Shown here: positions 59,764 to 64,000 of the stretch, piece by piece
Layout of the letters: every line of letters starts with the position of its first letter
How positions within the stretch are numbered: position 1 is the first letter of the stretch
DNA from: an uncultured Bacteroidales bacterium
GTDB lineage: Bacteria; Bacteroidota; Bacteroidia; Bacteroidales; Paludibacteraceae
Length of the DNA: 64,000 bases
Assembly: GCA_937891975.1 (NCBI GenBank)
Contig: CALAUA010000014.1
Coordinates: forward strand, 248,001 to 312,000
Direction: 5' to 3'
The notes under the pieces: generated by a model
Seen by the model: only the letters and a program-made list of their open reading frames with translations
Database searches by the model: none
What the model was told of the DNA's origin: nothing
Program-made: the position numbers and the translations under genes

Positions 59764-61120
59764 TGAGGAGGTATTGCTCGATGATGCGTTGTAGTTTTTT
59801 GCTTTTGCAGTTGGCACTATTAACCATGACGGCAAAGACCCACACCCGTCCGTCGGGAAGGAAGATATAGCCCGCATAGTTTTTAGTACCACCTATGGTA
59901 CCACTCTTGGCACATACTTTACCATGCAAGGCAGTGCCACGTAGAAATGAACTGAGTGTGCCACTCTCGCCACTACAAGGTAGTGTCTCAAGGAAAACAT
60001 CTTTGTTTTTCGAGCCATACATATAGCGTAGTAATTGCACAAACATAGCCGGTGAGATGGCGTCTTGTGGCGCTAAACCACAGCCATCAAGAATCTTGCC
60101 ACTACGGAAACTGACGCCTCTGTTTTTCCAGTACTCGCGCATAAAGTCAGAGGCGTTGTGGATGGTGCAAGGGGTAGTATATTTAGAACCAAAGATACGG
60201 AAAAGCATTTCAGCATAGAGGTTGTCGGATTCTTGTTCGGTATGGCGAATGATTTCAGATAGCGGTTCGCTCTGATGCGTGAAAAGCAATGTTCGGGTGG
60301 CGGCTCGCATGGGCTTTTCGCTAAGATACGTTTCGGTACCATCCACAAGAACACCGCTTTGGCGGAGTATCTTGGTGAAGTCGCGTGCAAGGATTAGTCC
60401 AGGGTTGGGCATATCGCCTCGCACGCCAAAGGTTTGCTGATTGGAAGGTACGCTGCCTACGAGGTAGCGCGTGTTGCTATAAGGAACGCCGTGGACAAAG
60501 GCACCATCGTAGGTGATATGGGTGCAGCGGATGTGGTTGTCAAACTGCACTTCTGGTATCTCTGGCGTGGTATAAAGCACTTCGGCGATACTGCCTACAG
60601 CCCCACTACGTAGGACAATATTCATGGTATTGTCCTGATAGGAAAGTGCGAAGATTCCAGGTGCGTAGTAGTTGCCTGCATCTTCCCACAGCCATGAGGG
60701 ATTGAGGGCATTGCCGTCGAAGAAACTCATGTCGGCTATGACCGATCCCGTGATATGGCGTATGCCCGCCTCGCGCAGTTGGCGTGCCCATGTGTACAAG
60801 AAACTCTGCTTGCCTACGTATCTAGAACCAAAAGTAGGGTCGCCTCTTCCCTCTATGTATAGATTGCCATGCAGCGTGCCATCGGCGATATAGCCAGAAT
60901 AGGTGATAGGCGTTTGGATGCGGTAGTCGCCACCCCATAGCTCTAGGGCGGTGGCACTGGTGAGCAACTTCATAGTAGATGCAGGCGGAATGACTGCGTT
61001 GGGGCGGTATGCATCGATGGTATCCCCCGTATGGTAATCACAAATCAGCACACCCATATTGGCATCTCGCGTGTCTGGGTGCGTGGTAAGTATAGAAAGA
61101 ATGAGCAATAATTTAAACAT
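59741..61120 (-). CDS. dacB: D-alanyl-D-alanine carboxypeptidase/endopeptidase (PBP4 type)
   Basis: I take the ATG at 61120 (MFKLLLILSILTTHPDT), 459 residues; upstream sequence is promoter. Family S13: nucleophile Ser48 in PASTMK (SxxK), QESDNLYAEM (SxN) and CAKSGTIGG (KSG box). IEGRGDPTFG and VIADMSFFDG are typical. It trims D-Ala from and cuts cross-links in peptidoglycan in the periplasm. The -7 box ends just 5 nt before the ATG, so its mRNA may be leaderless. Start of the dacB-birA-rfbB run. Confidence 0.92.
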   Translation of the reverse strand: MFKLLLILSILTTHPDTRDANMGVLICDYHTGDTIDAYRPNAVIPPASTMKLLTSATALELWGGDYRIQTPITYSGYIADGTLHGNLYIEGRGDPTFGSRYVGKQSFLYTWARQLREAGIRHITGSVIADMSFFDGNALNPSWLWEDAGNYYAPGIFALSYQDNTMNIVLRSGAVGSIAEVLYTTPEIPEVQFDNHIRCTHITYDGAFVHGVPYSNTRYLVGSVPSNQQTFGVRGDMPNPGLILARDFTKILRQSGVLVDGTETYLSEKPMRAATRTLLFTHQSEPLSEIIRHTEQESDNLYAEMLFRIFGSKYTTPCTIHNASDFMREYWKNRGVSFRSGKILDGCGLAPQDAISPAMFVQLLRYMYGSKNKDVFLETLPCSGESGTLSSFLRGTALHGKVCAKSGTIGGTKNYAGYIFLPDGRVWVFAVMVNSANCKSKKLQRIIEQYLLNVYQANT

Positions 61121-61125
61121 GGCGA

Positions 61126-61156
61126 CAAAGGTACGAAAAATTTGCGATATGTGCAA
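61126..61156 (-). promoter_or_regulatory. Promoter of dacB-birA-rfbB (possibly leaderless)
   Basis: Minus-strand TACCTTTG (61126-61133), 20 nt, TTG (61154-61156). Only TCGCC separates the box from the ATG at 61120, so the transcript would have a leader of about 0-3 nt. Confidence 0.75.
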
Positions 61157-61171
61157 ATTTTTGTGTATAGT

Positions 61172-61202
61172 TTGCGTATGTAAAATATTTTTAGTAACTT
61201 TG
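61172..61202 (+). promoter_or_regulatory. Promoter of mdh
   Basis: TTG (61172-61174), 20 nt, TAACTTTG (61195-61202). It is divergent from the dacB promoter, with 15 nt between the two -33 boxes. Leader about 47 nt. Confidence 0.8.
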
Positions 61203-61253
61203 CAGCGCAAAATAGTGATTACTCATTAATAATAACTTTAAAATACCAATTTT

Positions 61254-62195
61254 ATGTCAAAAGTAACCGTAGTAGGCGCAGGTAACGTAGGTGCTACATG
61301 CGCAAATGTGTTGGCTGTGAAGAAAGTAGCCAGCGAAGTCGTATTGATCGACATCAAAGAAGGCGTTGCAGAAGGCAAAGCCATGGATATCATGCAAACC
61401 GCTCAGTTGTTGGGCTTTGACACCGTAGTAAAAGGTGTGACCAACGATTATAGCGCAACAGCAGGTTCAGATGTAGTGGTTATCACTAGTGGTCTTCCAC
61501 GTAAACCAGGTATGACTCGTGAGGAACTTATCGGTGTGAACGCAGGTATTGTGAAGAGCGTAGCTAATCAAATCTTGACTTATTCTCCCAACGCTATTCT
61601 CGTAGTAGTATCTAACCCAATGGATACTATGGCATACTTGACCTACAAGGCACTCGGTTTGCCACGCAATCGCGTGATTGGTATGGGTGGTGCATTAGAT
61701 AGCAGTCGCTTCAAATATTTCTTGAGCCAAAAGTTGGGTTGCAATGCCAATGAAGTAGAAGGTTTTGTAATCGGTGGTCACGGCGATACAACTATGATTC
61801 CTATGACTCGTTACGCAACTTACAAAGGTATGCCAGTAAGTGCAATGTTGAGTACGGAAGAGATGGAAGAAGTGGCTAAAGCTACAATGGTAGGTGGTGC
61901 AACTTTGACAGGTTTGCTAGGTACTAGTGCATGGATGGCTCCAGGTGCAGCAGCCGCTGCAGTAGCTGATAGCGTGATAAACGACCAAAAGAAGATGATT
62001 CCTTGCTCGGCTTATTTAGAGGGTGAGTATGGCTATAACGATATCACTATTGGTGTACCATGTATTATTGGTAAGAACGGTATTGAAAAGATCGTTGAAA
62101 TCGAGTTAAACGATGCAGAGAAAGCATTGTTTGCAGCCAGCGAAGAGGCAGTAGCAAAGACTACCGCAATCTTGAAAGAGATTAATGTATTGTAA
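61254..62195 (+). CDS. mdh: Malate dehydrogenase
   Basis: 313 residues, the LDH-like type. NAD loop VVGAGNVGATCAN at 6-18; substrate arginines Arg83 and Arg89 in LPRKPGMTR and Arg152 in DSSRFKYF; catalytic His176 in GGHGDTTM. It interconverts malate and oxaloacetate in the reductive or oxidative branch of the TCA cycle. Its stop codon directly abuts the stop of the convergent TPR/PD40 gene with no space for a terminator. Confidence 0.96.
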   Translation: MSKVTVVGAGNVGATCANVLAVKKVASEVVLIDIKEGVAEGKAMDIMQTAQLLGFDTVVKGVTNDYSATAGSDVVVITSGLPRKPGMTREELIGVNAGIVKSVANQILTYSPNAILVVVSNPMDTMAYLTYKALGLPRNRVIGMGGALDSSRFKYFLSQKLGCNANEVEGFVIGGHGDTTMIPMTRYATYKGMPVSAMLSTEEMEEVAKATMVGGATLTGLLGTSAWMAPGAAAAAVADSVINDQKKMIPCSAYLEGEYGYNDITIGVPCIIGKNGIEKIVEIELNDAEKALFAASEEAVAKTTAILKEINVL

Positions 62196-63560
62196 TTAAT
62201 GTTGATTCTCTTCTTGACGAATCTCAAGTAAGAGCGTCTGACAACGTTGAAGTAATTGACTCTGGTTATTCTCAAGACGCAGAATGACTGGAGTCAGTTC
62301 TTTTTGTGTAACTTCGTCTGCGGTAGCATATTGCTGGCGTAGCTGCTTGAGTTGTTGCTGTTCAGAAAGATATTGTTGGTCTGCTTTCTTCCACTCATAG
62401 TATTTCTCTTTCGCTCGTGGTTGGCGAAAATCGTTGATAGAATAATATATAACAGAATCGTTGATAATAAAATAAAAATCCCCGATTTCATCGGTATTTT
62501 CCCTGTCCGCTATAGGTGTATGGTTGATGGTAGTATCCGCCACAACCTTTTCGAATTGCTCCAAGCGAGCATAAGCTACCAACGAATCGGTGGAAAGATT
62601 CTTCCAATATTGTTTGTAATCAGGGATAGCAAAAGAATAAACATGTACTTTACCTGCGGAAGCAAATCGGTCGGTAGCCAAATATCCAACTTGATGAATT
62701 TCATCGAGCAAGAAAAGGTACTCGTTGGCAGGTGAATTGTAAGGCATACCTATGTTTTCTGGTGTGGTATATGCCTCGGTGGCGATGTTGTACCGTGAGA
62801 CGTAGATATCCATTCCTCCTAGTCCATTGGTGTCGTTGGCTGCAAAATAGAGTGTTACACCATCGTTGAGCAAGTATGGCGAGGTTTGCTTGGTAGTGAA
62901 ATTGATGGTAGTGGGTAGTGTATCGGGAGTGGTCCATTCATCAAGAAGTCTGTGGCTAGATAATAGATGTAGATTAGAGTCTACTTTGGCGCTCCAGAGC
63001 TTACGATCACCAAGCTGATTGGTGTAGATAGCATTGCCTATTGTGTCTAACGCGATTGTACCTGCCTCGTGTGATAGTGGGAATGCATAGAGCATGCTAT
63101 CTAGCGTAATCTCTACGGAATCAATGATTTGCAGTCGCTCAACACGGCGCATATAGCGCTGTAGTTTCTCCGCAAAGCGGAGTTGTCTATTGACATGGTT
63201 GACACGTTCGGGAGATATGTTGGATTTGGTAAGATAGGTATGATATGCCGCGATAGCTTCGCTAGTATGCCACAACTGCAATTGAATCTCACCTACGTAG
63301 AAATGCTTGAGGTCATAGCGGTTGCCTGATAACTCAAAGTAGTGTAGGGCAGTGGTGAAATCACCTAGCTCTTGCGCGCAGCGCGCGTACCTATATAAGT
63401 ATAGAGGATTGTGAGGATAACTCTTGAGCAGTGCTCCGTAGGCTGCTTGAGCATTAGAATAATCGGCTGCTTGGAAAAGACGGTCAGCACTGCTATGCGT
63501 TTGGGCAAAGATAGTAGTGGAGCACAATAAAAGAAATAGTATGATCTGAAATTTTCGCAT
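62196..63560 (-). CDS. Secreted TPR/PD40 protein, PorE-like but without OmpA domain
   Basis: The start is 63560 (MRKFQIILFLLLCSTT); the frame to 63572 would begin inside the promoter. 454 residues with a signal peptide. TPR-like helices (about 20-130: FQAADYSNAQAAYGALLKSYP, ARCAQELGDFTTALHYFELSG), then a PD40-type beta-propeller (about 215-325: SPYLLNDGVTLYFAANDTNGLGGMDIYVSRY, NEYLFLLDEIHQVGYLATDR), then a coiled C-terminal part (about 385-454, rich in Gln). PorE of the T9SS has TPR and propeller followed by an OmpA domain; here OmpA is missing. Function is unknown. Confidence 0.75.
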   Translation of the reverse strand: MRKFQIILFLLLCSTTIFAQTHSSADRLFQAADYSNAQAAYGALLKSYPHNPLYLYRYARCAQELGDFTTALHYFELSGNRYDLKHFYVGEIQLQLWHTSEAIAAYHTYLTKSNISPERVNHVNRQLRFAEKLQRYMRRVERLQIIDSVEITLDSMLYAFPLSHEAGTIALDTIGNAIYTNQLGDRKLWSAKVDSNLHLLSSHRLLDEWTTPDTLPTTINFTTKQTSPYLLNDGVTLYFAANDTNGLGGMDIYVSRYNIATEAYTTPENIGMPYNSPANEYLFLLDEIHQVGYLATDRFASAGKVHVYSFAIPDYKQYWKNLSTDSLVAYARLEQFEKVVADTTINHTPIADRENTDEIGDFYFIINDSVIYYSINDFRQPRAKEKYYEWKKADQQYLSEQQQLKQLRQQYATADEVTQKELTPVILRLENNQSQLLQRCQTLLLEIRQEENQH

Positions 63561-63569
63561 ATTCGGCTG

Positions 63570-63577
63570 CAAAGGTA
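63570..63577 (-). promoter_or_regulatory. -7 box of the TPR/PD40 gene
   Basis: Minus-strand TACCTTTG, 9 nt before the ATG at 63560. No TTG is at the expected distance upstream (63598-63600), so the -33 part is weak. It rules out a start at 63572. Confidence 0.55.
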
Positions 63578-63587
63578 GTAATTTTTT

Positions 63588-63617
63588 TTGATATATGAAA
63601 AAAAAATAGTAATTTTG
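63588..63617 (+). promoter_or_regulatory. Promoter of the LD-carboxypeptidase gene (possibly leaderless)
   Basis: TTG (63588-63590), 19 nt, TAATTTTG (63610-63617), then CAGCG and the ATG at 63623. As in dacB, only 5 nt separate box and start codon. Confidence 0.65.
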
Positions 63618-63622
63618 CAGCG

Positions 63623-64000
63623 ATGAAACATATTCGTATCATATCGCCTTCGGGTGTGATGGACCCAAATTGGATCCAACAAGCAGAACATCGTTTAGAA
63701 AAATGGGGTTTTCGTGTGTCACGAGGACAGCATGTGAGTGCTATCTACGGACGTTTTGCAGGCACTATCGAACAACGTTTAATCGACCTGAATGAGGCAT
63801 TCGCCGATGAGTCGGTGGATATAATCCTATGTGCTCGTGGGGGCTATGGTTTGCAACAGATAGTAGATAAAATAGTATTGCCAACGCGTCAGAAAGAAAA
63901 ATGGCCTTTGGTGGTTGGATTCTCTGATATTACTGTGCTACATGCCTTGATGAATATTCACGGAGTACCATCGTTGCATGCATCAATGTGCAAAGCCTTA
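63623..64000 (+). CDS. LD-carboxypeptidase (S66 family), 5' part
   Basis: 126 codons are in the window, open to the end. MKHIRIISPSGVMDP is the family start; then GQHVSAIYGRFAGTIEQRLIDLNEAFADESVD, IILCARGGYGLQQI, with the nucleophile loop, and VVGFSDITVLHALMN, all typical of LdcA/MccF-type S66 peptidases. LdcA removes the terminal D-Ala from L,D-peptides during murein recycling; this fits the NamZ- and GH20-like genes elsewhere in the window. The rest of the gene is outside. Confidence 0.9.
   Translation, partial: MKHIRIISPSGVMDPNWIQQAEHRLEKWGFRVSRGQHVSAIYGRFAGTIEQRLIDLNEAFADESVDIILCARGGYGLQQIVDKIVLPTRQKEKWPLVVGFSDITVLHALMNIHGVPSLHASMCKAL

Overview
The window looks like a chromosomal segment of a Bacteroidales bacterium with a type IX secretion system (T9SS). 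The supporting signs are: a GldB-like lipoprotein; a fused SecDF; many Bacteroidota-specific families (DUF4294, DUF2582, GHL10/DUF187, GT3-type glycogen synthase, NamZ/DUF1343); T9SS-like C-terminal domains on two secreted proteins; and promoters of the Bacteroidota type (TTG, about 20 nt, then TAnnTTTG, usually read as TACCTTTGC). Shine-Dalgarno sequences are almost absent. I see no phage, insertion sequence, CRISPR array or rRNA. The gene content is mostly core metabolism.

Layout. 1-3377 (+): end of a LolD-like ATPase, gldB-like, sufS and a secreted nuclease-fold protein. 3393-8551 (-): pyrE, SRPBCC protein, psd, deoC and a GHL10 glycoside hydrolase from one promoter. 8862-9727 (-): a lone lipoprotein. 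9753-14390 (+): TPR lipoprotein, small membrane protein, mutL and a metallophosphatase. 14413-17487 (+): acpP, fabF, DUF2582 and asd. 17554-20980 (-): a 55-residue membrane protein, parC and a lipoprotein. 20989-25777 (-): namZ-like, Na+/solute symporter, upp, vanZ-like and dprA. These face a divergent GH20 hexosaminidase (26081-28294), which suggests peptidoglycan or amino-sugar scavenging. 28360-36291 (-): a seven-gene run of gyrB, LOG-family protein, GH16-like protein, kdsA, kdsD, DAHP synthase and a U32 peptidase. 36783-41460 (-): hsp20, secDF, a DUF4294 protein and initiator tRNA. 41523-42147 (-): nucleosidase-like protein. 42304-46477 (+): pRiA4b-like protein, miaA, a PKD lipoprotein and glycogen synthase. 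46558-57585 (-): small membrane protein, a 2239-residue T9SS-type surface protein, 5'-nucleotidase C-terminal domain, C69 dipeptidase and pepD. 57884-61156 (-): dacB, birA and rfbB. Then mdh (+), a TPR/PD40 protein (-) and the start of an LD-carboxypeptidase (+).

The most unusual layer is not a gene. The window carries many short-period tandem arrays whose unit length is fixed while the unit sequence differs from place to place. Five arrays have an 11-bp period. Four of them lie between an upstream intrinsic terminator and the next gene or promoter, and the fifth lies between two divergent promoters. Three share an ACGTA-type unit and a conserved flank. Separate 7-bp arrays fill tight gene junctions and also sit in frame inside at least five coding sequences (nucleosidase, pepD, glycogen synthase, GH20 and U32 peptidase). 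TACAC-type 10-bp arrays occur in a spacer, at a gene start and inside kdsA. They resemble in principle the heptanucleotide STRR repeats of cyanobacteria, but I know of no description of such a set in Bacteroidales.
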